In this document: one piece after another, positions 1-8,900 of the stretch
Layout of the letters: every line of letters starts with the position of its first letter
Position numbering within the stretch: the first letter of the stretch is position 1
NCBI GenBank assembly: GCA_900552145.1
Contig: URYW01000020.1
Location: forward strand, 1 to 23,697
Direction: 5' to 3'
Length of the DNA stretch: 23,697 nt
Source: an uncultured Collinsella sp.
GTDB lineage: Bacteria > Actinomycetota > Coriobacteriia > Coriobacteriales > Coriobacteriaceae
The notes under the pieces: model-generated
The model's database searches: none
Told to the model about the DNA's origin: nothing
Seen by the model: the letters and a program-made list of their open reading frames with translations, nothing else
Made by a program: the position numbers and the translations under genes

Positions 1-654
1 TGCCCGGTCTTTGAAGGCGTGGGCGGCGGAACTACTACCGGTAAGCGCTCCGTGCAGATGGCAGCCGTCTCCGAGATGCAGGGCGCGGCGGGCTGCGTGG
101 TCAACTCCCCCGCCACTGCCGAGATGGTCGAGCACATCACCAACATCGCCGACATCCCCGTCATCGCCACGGTCGTTCGCTGCGACGACGATGCTCACGC
201 CAAGGTGCGCGCCGGAGCCAAGATTCTCAACATCGCCGCCGGCAAGAACACGCCCCAGGTCCTACGCGAGCTGCGCGAGCACTATCCCAACCTGCCGCTC
301 ATCGCGCCGGGCGGCAAGACGCCCGAGAGCATCCGTGAGACCATCGCCGCCGGCGCCAACGCCATCATCTGGACGCCGCCTTCGGCCCAGCAGTTACAGA
401 CCGACATGATGCAGCGTTATCGCAAGATGAAGGAAGACGCCACACCTGTCATCTCGCGCGACGATGTGCCCATTATCGACCAGGTCGCCGCCGCCGAGGT
501 CAGCCAGGTCGAGAACATGAATCCCGATGTGCCGATTCCCGACGAAGTCATCGAGCGCGTCGCTTCGATCCACGAGCGCGTCGAGGAGCATCGCGCCAAC
601 CGCGGCCTCAAGCCGTCACTGCACGGCTTCTTCTTCCGCGGAAAGAAACGCTAG
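1..654 (+). CDS. TIM-barrel (aldolase/hydrolase-like) protein, 3' portion
   Basis: The frame is open from the first base of the window, so the true start lies upstream. About 217 residues are visible. The visible part reads like the C-terminal half of a beta/alpha barrel: alternating hydrophobic strands (IPVIATVV, AKILNIAAG, LPLIAPGG, ANAIIWTPP) each followed by a helix, and a glycine-rich stretch GVGGGTTTGKR near the beginning. The pattern 'API-x-GGKTPESIRETIAAGANAI' resembles phosphate-binding ends of KDPG-aldolase-like barrels. A charged tail of about 70 residues follows the barrel and ends in FFFRGKKR. I cannot name the substrate. Similar proteins are generally annotated only as 'hydrolase' or barrel proteins. 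The gene is followed by a strong terminator, so it ends its transcription unit. Confidence 0.6.
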   Translation, partial: CPVFEGVGGGTTTGKRSVQMAAVSEMQGAAGCVVNSPATAEMVEHITNIADIPVIATVVRCDDDAHAKVRAGAKILNIAAGKNTPQVLRELREHYPNLPLIAPGGKTPESIRETIAAGANAIIWTPPSAQQLQTDMMQRYRKMKEDATPVISRDDVPIIDQVAAAEVSQVENMNPDVPIPDEVIERVASIHERVEEHRANRGLKPSLHGFFFRGKKR

Positions 655-666
655 CCGCAACAGCAA

Positions 667-704
667 GGCCCGCCCCACAAACGTGAGGCGGGCCGTTTTC
701 GTTT
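667..704 (+). terminator. Rho-independent terminator of the barrel gene
   Basis: A perfect 8-bp stem, GGCCCGCC (667-674) with GGCGGGCC (687-694), closes a 12-nt loop and is followed by GTTTTCGTTT. It lies 12 nt after the stop codon at 654. It may also stop the converging degV transcript, but the T-run favours the plus strand. Confidence 0.85.
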
Positions 705-735
705 GAGCAATCACGCAGCGACGTGATGAGCCAAG

Positions 736-1626
736 TTAATCCACGCGCTTGTCGCCCATAAAGAAGAGCGCCACCGTACCAGGTCCGGTATGCGAGCCAA
801 TCAGAGTACCGATGTCATTGATCTCAATCTTGCCTTTAAGCTGCGGAACCTGTTCCTCAATCAGCGCCGCAACTGCCTCGGCATCCTCGCGGCACGCCGA
901 GTGCGACATGATGCACTTACCCGAATAATCCGCACCGTCCAGCACGTGTGCCATCATGGTCTTAGCCATCTCGGAAATCGCGCGCTTCTTAGTGCGAATC
1001 TTCTCACGTGGCGACAGCTTACCTTCGCAATCGACCGTCATAAGCGGGCAAATCTTAAGCGCCGTGCCGATGATCGCGCTCGCAGCCGAAATGCGACCGC
1101 CTCGTAGGTAGCTCGACAGATCGGTCGAGAAGAACCAGTGGTGCAGGTTGAGTTTGTGCTCCTCGATCCAGGCAGCCGTCTCGTCGAGTGAAGCCCCGCT
1201 ATCGCGCACGTCGGCGGCATATTCCAGCAACAGGCCAAAGCCCGAAGACGCCGCCAGCGAATCGATGACGCGCACCTTGCCGCCCTGGGGATAGCGATCC
1301 GCGAGCATCTGCGCCGCAACGCAGGCCGATCCATACGTGCCCGAAATACCCGACGACAACGTCAGGTGCAGCACGTCTTTACCCTCGGCAACAAACGGCT
1401 CCCAAAACTCCTCGTACTCACCCACGCTCACCTGGGACGTCTTGGGCATGGCGCCCGCGGCAATCTGGGCAAAAAACTTGTCCGGCGTAATCGACTGATA
1501 CAGATCGTCCGTATAGACAACATCGTCGATCTCGTAATGAAAACACACGACAGGGATATTGCGCGACGCAAAGAACTCACGGGTTCGGTCGGCGGCGGAT
1601 TCACAGGTCAGGACAAAATCACTCAT
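736..1626 (-). CDS. DegV family fatty-acid-binding protein
   Basis: A 296-aa protein of the DegV family, normal in length. DegV/FakB proteins bind a single fatty acid and, with a FakA-type kinase, present it for phosphorylation and entry into phospholipid synthesis. Visible family marks are the N-terminal 'DFVLTCESAADRT' strand-turn, the SSGISGTYGSA fatty-acid-pocket motif, a SYLRGGRIS segment, and the C-terminal GTLIGSHTGPGTVALFF motif. I chose ATG at 1626 because AAGGAG lies 6 nt before it. An in-frame ATG at 1644 exists, but its coding sequence would contain that ribosome binding site. The gene stands alone and converges on the barrel gene. No FakA partner is visible in the window. The family assignment is firm; the exact lipid is unknown. 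Confidence 0.92.
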   Translation of the reverse strand: MSDFVLTCESAADRTREFFASRNIPVVCFHYEIDDVVYTDDLYQSITPDKFFAQIAAGAMPKTSQVSVGEYEEFWEPFVAEGKDVLHLTLSSGISGTYGSACVAAQMLADRYPQGGKVRVIDSLAASSGFGLLLEYAADVRDSGASLDETAAWIEEHKLNLHHWFFSTDLSSYLRGGRISAASAIIGTALKICPLMTVDCEGKLSPREKIRTKKRAISEMAKTMMAHVLDGADYSGKCIMSHSACREDAEAVAALIEEQVPQLKGKIEINDIGTLIGSHTGPGTVALFFMGDKRVD

Positions 1627-1654
1627 ATGAGGCTCCTTACTCATTGCTGCGCAA

Positions 1655-1663
1655 ATTATCGCA
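1655..1663 (-). promoter_or_regulatory. Candidate extended -10 promoter of degV
   Basis: On the minus strand TGCGATAAT occurs, i.e. a TGn extension followed by GATAAT (5/6 match to TATAAT). A start site about 7 nt downstream would give a leader of roughly 20 nt ending in the AAGGAG site of degV. No good -35 hexamer is visible 17 nt upstream, as is common for extended -10 promoters. Confidence 0.4.
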
Positions 1664-1889
1664 CAGTGAGCCTACATACGGTACATATGTCCACTATTTA
1701 CCAAATCGAACCAAAAATAGCGAACATCTTTACCACCATCGTCTCCACCGGCCCCACGCATAAATATCTGAGAAAACACCTTCTGTCGTCTCCACTCAAC
1801 CGCCATATCTACCTCAACTAAATCGATTTACCAAACCATTCAGCCGACAATTCAGCCGCTGGCGCAAAATCGAAACAAAAGCGGCGCAT

Positions 1890-1919
1890 ACTGATAAACG
1901 TTTGACGCTGTTTATCAGT
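1890..1919. promoter_or_regulatory. Inverted repeat in the fbp leader
   Basis: ACTGATAAAC (1890-1899) and GTTTATCAGT (1910-1919) are perfect 10-bp complements around a 10-nt loop, 27 nt before the fbp start. The stem is A+T-rich and the following bases are TTTACC, so it is a poor terminator. An operator site or an mRNA hairpin near the ribosome binding site are both possible. Confidence 0.5.
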
Positions 1920-1946
1920 TTTACCAGCCCCATCGGAAGGTGTTTC

Positions 1947-3863
1947 ATGGTCGCATTCGATCGCAACCCGCAAGACTTCAAGTATCTGCGCCTGCTGTCG
2001 AGACAGTTCCCCACCGAACAATCCGCATTTACCGAGATTATCAACCTCTCGGCCATCCTCAACCTACCCAAGGGCACCGAGCATTTTATGAGCGACGTGC
2101 ACGGCGAGTACGAAGCCTTTATGCACATCCTCAATAACTGCTCGGGCGTCGTGCGCGAGCATGTCGACGAGATTTTTGGCGACACGCTCTCCTTTGACGA
2201 AAAGGGCGAGCTGTGCACGCTCATTTACTACCCGCGCGAGAAGATTGAGCTGGTCCGCAGCCAGCGCGAGGACTCGCCAACTTGGTACAAGACGATGCTT
2301 GACCAGCTCATCATGGTCGCTCGCTCGCTTTCAAGCCGCTACACGCGCTCCAAGGTGCGTAAGGCCATCCCGCGCGACTACGCCTATATCATCGACGAGT
2401 TGTTGCACACGCACCCGGACGAGAACAACTATCGCGTGCGCTATCACGAGCGCATCGTGGAGTCCATCCTGGAGACCGCCAGCGCCGACGACTTTATCGA
2501 GTCGCTCGCTTCGCACATCAAGCGCCTGGCCGTCGACCACCTGCACCTGGTGGGCGATATCTTCGACCGTGGCGGCGGCGCTGCCAAGATTATGGACCGC
2601 CTGCTCACCTACCATTCGCTCGACATCCAGTGGGGCAACCACGACCTGCTGTGGATGGGCGCTGCGGCCGGTGAGCCCGCCTGCATCGCCACGGTATTGC
2701 GCAACAACCTACGCTACGACAACTACGAAATTCTAGAGAACGACTACGGCATCTCGCTGCGTGAGCTTGTCGCCTTTGCCGATGCCACCTATACCGCCGG
2801 TGAGTCCATCACCCCGCTGATCAAGGCCATCAACGTGCTGCTCTTTAAGCTCGAGGGCCAGATTATCCAGCGCCACCCCGAGTTCGATATGACCAACCGC
2901 CTGTTACTCGACAAGATCGAACACGACACCGGCACGGTCACGCTCGCCGACGGCAGCGTGTGGCCGCTCACGACCAACGACTTCCCCACCGTCGACCCGG
3001 CGGACCCCTATACGCTCACGCCCCAGGAGCAGCACATCATCGACAAGCTCGTGTCCGAGTTTGTCACCGCCGATCACCTGCATCGCCATATCGATTTCCT
3101 CTATTCCCACGGCTCGATGTACAAGGTCGCCAACGGCAACCTGCTCTTCCACGGCTGCGTTCCGCTCAACGAAGACGGCACCTTTAGCAGCATGAACTGT
3201 CTGGGCACCTGGCACGCTGGCCGCGATTATCTCGATTTTTGCGACCACATCGCCCGCCGCGCCTGGCGCGTGGGCGACCGCGACGCTCTCGACTGGATGT
3301 GGTACCTGTGGATTGGCTTTAACTCACCCGCCAGCGGACGCCTGGTGCGTACCTTTGAGCGCGCCTATATCGCCGATAAGAGCACCTGGGTCGAGCCGAT
3401 GGACCCGTACTTTACGCTTACCAAGTCGCCCTCGGTCTGCGATGATATCATGCGCGAGTTTGGCGTCGCGCCCATGGCATGCTCGCCGACCGGCCACATC
3501 ATCAACGGCCACACGCCCGTTAAAACCACCAAGGGCGAGCAGCCCATCCGCGCCGAGGGCAAGCTGCTGGTCATCGATGGCGGCTTCTGCCGCGCTTACC
3601 ATCCCAAGACGGGCATCGCCGGCTATACGCTCATCTCGAGCTCGCGCGGCTGCCGCCACAAGTCGCACCGGGCCTTTACGACGGTTGCCGAGGCACTCAC
3701 GCGCAACGTGGACATCGAAAGCGAGACCAACCGTTTTGACCAAGCAGACCGTCGCCGCATGGTGAGCGACACCGATACTGGCGCCAAGATTCGCAGCCAG
3801 ATCCAGGATCTGCGCCAGCTGCTCGATGCATATAGAAACGGTGCTATCGAAGAGCGCGTCTAG
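1947..3863 (+). CDS. fbp: Fructose-1,6-bisphosphatase class III
   Basis: A 638-aa protein matching the class III FBPase family, which in Bacillus relatives is about 640-670 aa. It hydrolyses fructose 1,6-bisphosphate to fructose 6-phosphate in gluconeogenesis. Metallophosphatase motifs appear in order: SDVHGEYEAF (D50, H52), GDIFDRGG (203-210), WGNHDLLWMG (GNHD 230-233) and a late NGHTPVKT. These supply the metal-binding Asp, His and Asn residues. I chose ATG at 1947 because GGAAGG lies just before it. A TTG at 1902 would extend the frame by 15 residues but would place the 1890-1919 inverted repeat across the start. The gene is followed after 78 bp by a GtrA gene on the same strand with no strong terminator between them, so co-transcription is possible though functionally unexplained. 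Confidence 0.96.
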   Translation: MVAFDRNPQDFKYLRLLSRQFPTEQSAFTEIINLSAILNLPKGTEHFMSDVHGEYEAFMHILNNCSGVVREHVDEIFGDTLSFDEKGELCTLIYYPREKIELVRSQREDSPTWYKTMLDQLIMVARSLSSRYTRSKVRKAIPRDYAYIIDELLHTHPDENNYRVRYHERIVESILETASADDFIESLASHIKRLAVDHLHLVGDIFDRGGGAAKIMDRLLTYHSLDIQWGNHDLLWMGAAAGEPACIATVLRNNLRYDNYEILENDYGISLRELVAFADATYTAGESITPLIKAINVLLFKLEGQIIQRHPEFDMTNRLLLDKIEHDTGTVTLADGSVWPLTTNDFPTVDPADPYTLTPQEQHIIDKLVSEFVTADHLHRHIDFLYSHGSMYKVANGNLLFHGCVPLNEDGTFSSMNCLGTWHAGRDYLDFCDHIARRAWRVGDRDALDWMWYLWIGFNSPASGRLVRTFERAYIADKSTWVEPMDPYFTLTKSPSVCDDIMREFGVAPMACSPTGHIINGHTPVKTTKGEQPIRAEGKLLVIDGGFCRAYHPKTGIAGYTLISSSRGCRHKSHRAFTTVAEALTRNVDIESETNRFDQADRRRMVSDTDTGAKIRSQIQDLRQLLDAYRNGAIEERV

Positions 3864-3941
3864 CCCCACCCGCGGGGATTGGCTAAACTTGCTGAGTTTG
3901 TCATCCCCACGGCGTCCCCGCGCCACCCTAAGGCAGGTACC

Positions 3942-4337
3942 ATGCAAAAGCTCCTTGCGCAGATCATGAAATTTGGCGTCGTCGGTGTCATTGCCACGGT
4001 TATCGACTTTGGCATTATGAATCTGCTCCACTACGGTCTGGGCCTCAACATCCTAATCGCCAACACCAGCGGCTTTATCATCTCACTCATCTTTAACTAC
4101 CTCGCAAGCATGAAGTACGTGTTTGCGCACAAGGAAGGCATGAGCCGCCGCCGCGAGTTCATCATCTTTGTCGTGCTGTCCGTGATCGGTTTGGTGCTCA
4201 ACGACGGCATCGTGCTGGCGCTCAACGCCGGCCTGGGACTCGAGGCCAATATCGCCAAGATCTGCGCCACCGCGCTTGTCATGGTCTACAACTTTGTGAC
4301 CCGAAAAATCTTCCTGGAGGGCGACGAGACCAAGTAG
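3942..4337 (+). CDS. GtrA family membrane protein, copy 1
   Basis: A 131-aa protein with four predicted membrane helices, the usual size and topology of GtrA family proteins. Family members are thought to move lipid-linked sugars across the membrane for glycosylation of surface polymers. The N-terminal 'KFGVVGVIATVIDFG' segment and central 'FNYLASMKYVF' are typical. I chose ATG at 3942, preceded by AAGGCAGG. A TTG at 3879 would add 21 non-membrane residues and has little support. The closest relative in the window is the next gene. No glycosyltransferase partner is adjacent, so the substrate is unknown. Confidence 0.88.
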   Translation: MQKLLAQIMKFGVVGVIATVIDFGIMNLLHYGLGLNILIANTSGFIISLIFNYLASMKYVFAHKEGMSRRREFIIFVVLSVIGLVLNDGIVLALNAGLGLEANIAKICATALVMVYNFVTRKIFLEGDETK

Positions 4338-4359
4338 CTCGAAACCCCTGCAGCATTAC

Positions 4360-4407
4360 GGCGCCCACGGACGACGTGCACTCAGCGCAGTATCGTCCGT
4401 GGGTGCC
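4360..4407 (+). terminator. Long hairpin after GtrA copy 1
   Basis: A 15-bp stem, 4360-4374 (GGCGCCCACGGACGA) with 4393-4407, contains one G-U pair and an 18-nt loop, and begins 22 nt after the gtrA stop. The downstream sequence GCTCGTTTACG has only a short T-run, so termination may be partial. Confidence 0.6.
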
Positions 4408-4420
4408 GCTCGTTTACGGG

Positions 4421-4459
4421 CAAATTTTCAACGTTTGCGGATTAGCTCTTGAAAATTTG
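4421..4459. promoter_or_regulatory. 11-bp inverted repeat upstream of GtrA copy 2
   Basis: CAAATTTTCAA (4421-4431) and TTGAAAATTTG (4449-4459) are perfect complements separated by 17 nt. They lie about 100 bp before the second gtrA gene. Each arm holds its own AAATTT palindrome, which suits a dimeric DNA-binding protein better than a terminator. Confidence 0.5.
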
Positions 4460-4556
4460 GCGAGTTCATATAGTTCTTGGCAAAGACCTTACGTTTCCCT
4501 TGTAAAAGCTCTAAAGTATCCTCTGCTCGATTCATCAACGCATTGGATGTGATTAC

Positions 4557-4964
4557 GTGCGCAAGGCGCTGGCACAACCTCATACCAAGCAGTTCCTCAA
4601 GTTTGCTGTCGTGGGTCTTATCTCCTTTGGCATCGACTGGGGCATGCTCATTGCGCTCGTCGAGCTGTTCCACCTCGACTTTTTGATGAGCACCACGGTT
4701 TCGTTTATCACGTCCGTCGTGGTCAACTACTGGCTCAGCATGAAGTACGTGTTCGACCACCGCGAAGGCATGAGCCGCAAGCGCGAGTTCACGATCTTCA
4801 CCATCCTGTCGGTGCTCGGCCTGGGCCTCAACGACCTGTACATGTTTGTGGGCGTCACGTTTTTGAGCATCGGCTACCAGGCCATGAAGGCCATCGCCAC
4901 GTTCCTCGTCACCTGGTACAACTACTTCAGCCGCCGCTTCTTCCTCGAGGGCGCACGGTCATAG
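4557..4964 (+). CDS. GtrA family membrane protein, copy 2
   Basis: A 135-aa, four-helix GtrA family protein closely related to the preceding one. The shared central stretch MKYVF-x-H-x-EGMSR-x-REF is almost identical in both, and both end in a 'FLEG' segment after the last helix, so they look like a tandem duplication that has since diverged. The start is GTG at 4557, the earliest plausible codon in frame, with a weak GGATGTGA element before it. The gene has its own upstream region (hairpin and inverted repeat), so it may be controlled separately from copy 1. A strong terminator follows. Its likely role is lipid-linked sugar translocation, inferred from the family. Confidence 0.86.
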   Translation: MRKALAQPHTKQFLKFAVVGLISFGIDWGMLIALVELFHLDFLMSTTVSFITSVVVNYWLSMKYVFDHREGMSRKREFTIFTILSVLGLGLNDLYMFVGVTFLSIGYQAMKAIATFLVTWYNYFSRRFFLEGARS

Positions 4965-4990
4965 TCGATTCACTATTTGCTTGAATGTAT

Positions 4991-5028
4991 AACCGGTTGG
5001 AATTCCCATTCCAACCGGTTTTTTGTTT
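4991..5028 (+). terminator. Rho-independent terminator of GtrA copy 2
   Basis: A perfect 13-bp stem, AACCGGTTGGAAT (4991-5003) with ATTCCAACCGGTT (5008-5020), has a TCCC tetraloop and runs straight into TTTTTTGTTT. It is a textbook intrinsic terminator. Confidence 0.95.
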
Positions 5029-5063
5029 GCCGAGAGACCCGGCGACCCAGTCCCATTCGCACG

Positions 5064-5100
5064 AAAAACGGGCGGCCCGGATGTTTGTCCGAACCGCCCG
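5064..5100 (-). terminator. Rho-independent terminator of the DUF4430 operon
   Basis: Read on the minus strand, CGGGCGG (from 5100) pairs with CCGCCCG (to 5069), with a second short stem inside, followed by TTTTTCG. It begins 23 nt after the stop of the small DUF4430 gene and faces the GtrA terminator. Confidence 0.85.
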
Positions 5101-5123
5101 TCTGGCGCGCTATGTCGAGGCCT

Positions 5124-5981
5124 CTAGCCCGTTACGTAATACCAAACGACGTTGTCGCCATTGGAGAGAACGTAGTTACTGCAGGCCGTCACGGGCGTTG
5201 TGCCGTTGACGGAGTACATCCAGCCGCTCGTGCCGCCGTACTGTTTCTCGGCCAAACCACCAATCGCAGAAACATACGTGCCGTACGATGAGCCGTGTGC
5301 GTTGACAGAAAGGCCCAGCGCGCACAGGGCATCGTAAACGGTGGCGCCTTCGTTAAAGGTAAAGGTGCCGCCAGAGGACACGGGATTGCCCACAGCGCTC
5401 GATGTGACCGAAACCGTCACCGTAACGTAGTTGGACTCCTGTGAGCCGCTTTGGCTGCCCGAGGAGGCGTTTCCACCATTAGAGGATGAGGCTCCATCAG
5501 ACGACTGGCCACCGCCCGAAGAAGCACCGCCAGACGCATTGGAAGTATCACCGGCTCCCGTATTTTGGGCAGCGGATTTATCGCCAGACTTCTTGCCGCC
5601 CCGGTCCTCGGACTTCTTGCTATCCGAGTTTTTGTCCGATTCCTTGTTTGAAGACTCGGAATCCTTGGAACTGGCCTCGCCCGAAGTCGTAGTCGTAGTC
5701 GAGCCAAACCCCTTGGTGTCCTTGGCGACGACGCTCTCCCCCGTCACGGTCTGAACGATCCAGTCAATGGACCAGGCGCCGCTCTCGGAAGGATGGACGA
5801 AGCCCAGCGAGACGACGATCAGAATGGTGCACGCGGCAGCAAGAACGCCAAGGAGCGCCTTGCGACGAGAGGCGGACGCCGCCGAAGCGGCGCCCTGTTG
5901 CTTTGCATCGTCGAACTGAATGAACGAGGAATCTGGTTGCTTGGGGTCAGCGTCCTTGGATTTATTGGACACAACCCTCAC
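5124..5981 (-). CDS. Membrane-anchored single-DUF4430 (transcobalamin-C-like) protein
   Basis: A 285-aa protein. Residues 1-40 are polar and probably cytoplasmic. Residues 42-62 form one membrane helix (LLGVLAAACTILIVVSLGF). Residues 95-183 are a low-complexity Ser/Gly/Lys/Asp linker. Residues 185-283 form a DUF4430 domain with the typical 'GWMYSVNG' strand and the closing 'LSNGDNVVWYYV'. DUF4430 corresponds to the transcobalamin-like C-terminal fold, so corrinoid binding outside the membrane is plausible. Cys220 and Cys267 could form a disulfide. The GTG at 5981 directly follows the stop codon of the upstream DUF4430 gene. A second GTG at 5972 has a better-spaced AGGTGA and may be the real start. 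Sharing the riboswitch transcript implies B12-dependent expression. The function is inferred, not shown. Confidence 0.82.
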   Translation of the reverse strand: MRVVSNKSKDADPKQPDSSFIQFDDAKQQGAASAASASRRKALLGVLAAACTILIVVSLGFVHPSESGAWSIDWIVQTVTGESVVAKDTKGFGSTTTTTSGEASSKDSESSNKESDKNSDSKKSEDRGGKKSGDKSAAQNTGAGDTSNASGGASSGGGQSSDGASSSNGGNASSGSQSGSQESNYVTVTVSVTSSAVGNPVSSGGTFTFNEGATVYDALCALGLSVNAHGSSYGTYVSAIGGLAEKQYGGTSGWMYSVNGTTPVTACSNYVLSNGDNVVWYYVTG

Positions 5982-8900
5982 CTACCGACGTTTGGTGAAC
6001 ACGAACACGCCGACGATGGCGAGACCGATGACGCCGGCGGCAACGCCAACAATGGCGAGCGGGTTGGTGCCAGTCTCCTGCTCGGAAGCACTAGAGGACT
6101 TCTTAGCAGTGGTCGTAGAAGCAGCACCCGTATCGGACTTGGAATCGGACTTCTTGTCGGACTTCTTGTCGGACTTGCTGTCCTTCTTGTCAGACTTCTT
6201 CTCGTCCTTCTTATCGGACTTATCGGAGTCCTTCTTGTCGGACTTGTTGTCCTTGGTCTCGGTCTTGGTCGACACCGTCGTCTTGGTCGTCGGCTTATGA
6301 CCCGGGGCGACAGCGCCGCCCTTCGAGCCGGAGCCGGAATCCGTGCCAGTGCCAGTGCCAGAACCAGTACCGGTACCAGAACCGCCGCCGCCATTCGAAC
6401 CAGCGCCGCCATTACCGCCAGGGTTAACGGCATTCTTGGTCCACTTGGCATACAGCGTCAGATCGGCCGTCACCGGCGTGCTAAAGTCATACGCCTGCGT
6501 GCAAGCCTCATCGGTATACCAACCGCCGAAAGTGTAGCCATCGCGCGTCGGATCGGCCGGCTTGACCAGCTTGCCATCGGCCGTGGCAACAAACTTAGTG
6601 TCGCAAGCAGACCCGCCGTTGGAATTAAAGGCAACCGTCCAAGACTCGACAGCTCCAAGTTTAAACAGCGTGCCCGAATCATTAATGTAGTAGAGATTGC
6701 CAGAAGCATCGGCAATGACCGGAGAGTCACAGTACTGGTAATGGCCAGCCGCATCATAAATCTGCGTCGCCTCTGCATCGCCGAGCGTATAGCGATACAC
6801 CCCACCACCAGCAGAGTAGCTGACGTAGTCCTTGCTATCCGCGCTATTAACGGTGAAGTACACATAGGTTTTGCCGCCCTGAACACTCACCAGCGGAGTA
6901 GCAGCAATACCGTTAAATCCGGCCGGTAGCTCTTTACCGTCAGCAGCGGTGACCATCGTGGTCTTACCAGTCTTCAGATTATAGAGAACCAGAGCAGATC
7001 CAGTAGCCGTCTGCCCACCGACAATCAAGTTGTCGCCAGACATCGCCGGGGCGCTCATGTTATTCGTGAGACCCAGGTCGCCCGTCTTCTGCTCGCTCAG
7101 CACGCCCTTCGCCGAAAGCGAAATCACATGGAGCTTTCCGTCGTGCGTCATCTGATAGAAGGTCGAGCCATTGGACGGAGCGGCGACGCAGTCAGCGTTC
7201 GCAAGGGTGCCGAGCTTCATGGTCGAAACGACATCGCCCGTTGCCTTATCAATGCACTTAAGCGTACCTGCGCTCGTGGGGACGATGGCGTACTTATCCG
7301 TCAGGGCAGCGCCAGTCCAATAATAGCCCTCAGCTGCGTCGATGTTCTGCCAAGAGACTTCGCCTGTGGTGATCTTGATGCGCGTAAAGGAACCGTTGGC
7401 GTATTTCTTCCCATCAGCCGTGCCTACATAGACGTACTCGCCGTCCGAAACGACGGTGCAGGAGCTCTGCGTCAAGTCCGTCAAACCAGGCGTCAGCCAC
7501 TTGCAGATCAGCTTGTCTGCAGTAATCGCCTGGACCGCACCGCCGTTGAGCGGAACGATGATAAGGCCATTGGTATAGATCGGACGAGAGGTATAGCTCA
7601 CCTTGGAGGCGAGCGGCGCAGAGGCAACCTTTTTGCCCGTGGACGAATCGATCTTAATGAGCTCGTTCTCGGTCGCGATGTACACAAAGCCGTTAGCAAT
7701 GACAGGCTCGCTGCAGTTGGCATACTGCTGACCAGACTCGGCCTTCCAATCGAAGGCCCACTTAAGACCGGCGGCCTGCGCAGGCGTCTTGGCATCCGTT
7801 ACGGTCGAACCGTTGCCACTGTTGCCGTAGCCGGCCCACTCGGCATCCCAATCAGCAGTCGTCGCACCCGGGTCCACGACAATCTTGTCGGGATCGGGCA
7901 TGGGCGAATTATCGGTGGTATAGGCAAGCGTGACCTTATCGCCGCTCTGGAGCGTAATCTGATTGGCGCAGAGTAAGGAGGGCTCTCCATTGATATACAG
8001 GTGCCAATATTTGTTGGTCGCACCATCATAGCCGTACGTCTCGTCTTCGAATGGCGAGTTGATGGAATTGAGGAACCAGTACTCACCACTCTGGGAGCCG
8101 TTGTACGTAACGCCCTTGGCCTTCAGAACCGTCTCAATAAGGTTCTGGGCAGTAGAGCCTTCGGGCAGAGAAACGTTGCTTGCCGAGCCCCAGCGAGCAT
8201 TGTTGCCGTTGACATCGGGACCGATAACATCGACAGACCCAAGAACCTGGCCAGGAAGGGCATCGGCGTCAGCACCATACATAAAGGTGACGGCATCGCC
8301 CTCATGGAGCTCGTAGGCACCGGCGCCAACGTCGGCGAACTTGCCATTTACGTAGAAGCGCCAATAGCTATTGGTCGCAGCATCCCAGCCATAGGACTTA
8401 CCATCGAACGGCGAATAAATGCCGTTGAGGAACCAGCCCCAAGACGATTCGCTAGCATCGAGCTTAAGGCCGGTCTGCTCAAGGAGATCCTTGGCAGTAG
8501 AGCCCGCCTTGAGACTCGTCTGGCCCGTCGAAGCCCAAACCTGCTGCTTGCCGTCCTTGTCCTTACCGAGAACCTGAACAGAAGCATGGACAGAATCGGA
8601 GGGCAGCTGGTCGCCCCAGCCACCGTAGAACCACGTAACGGTATCGCCGGCATGGATGGTGACATTGTCCGCCGTATAGTCACTCGACTTGCCGTTGATG
8701 AACAGCTGCCAATAGGTCGAATAATCTTGGGGCGTACCCAGCTCAACACCGTTGTACTTAAGGCTCAGAATGAAGGAGCCCGCAGCAACGGCGTCAATAT
8801 CATTCGCCTCGAGCGCGGCCTTCGTAAGGTCAAGCGCGCTCGAACCGGACGTCACCACATACTGCGCGTTATCGACCCAAGTCTGAGTCTTGCCCTGGGC

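Larger units (their letters stand above)
1645..1946. other. Divergent intergenic region degV / fbp
   Basis: About 300 bp between divergent genes, clearly richer in A+T than the flanking genes. It carries the degV promoter on one side and, on the fbp side, a 9-bp direct repeat ATTCAGCCG (1838-1846 and 1850-1858, 12 bp apart) and a 10-bp inverted repeat listed separately. An 8-bp palindrome ACATATGT lies at about 1682-1689. I could not identify a convincing fbp promoter by eye and see no RNA gene. Confidence 0.6.
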
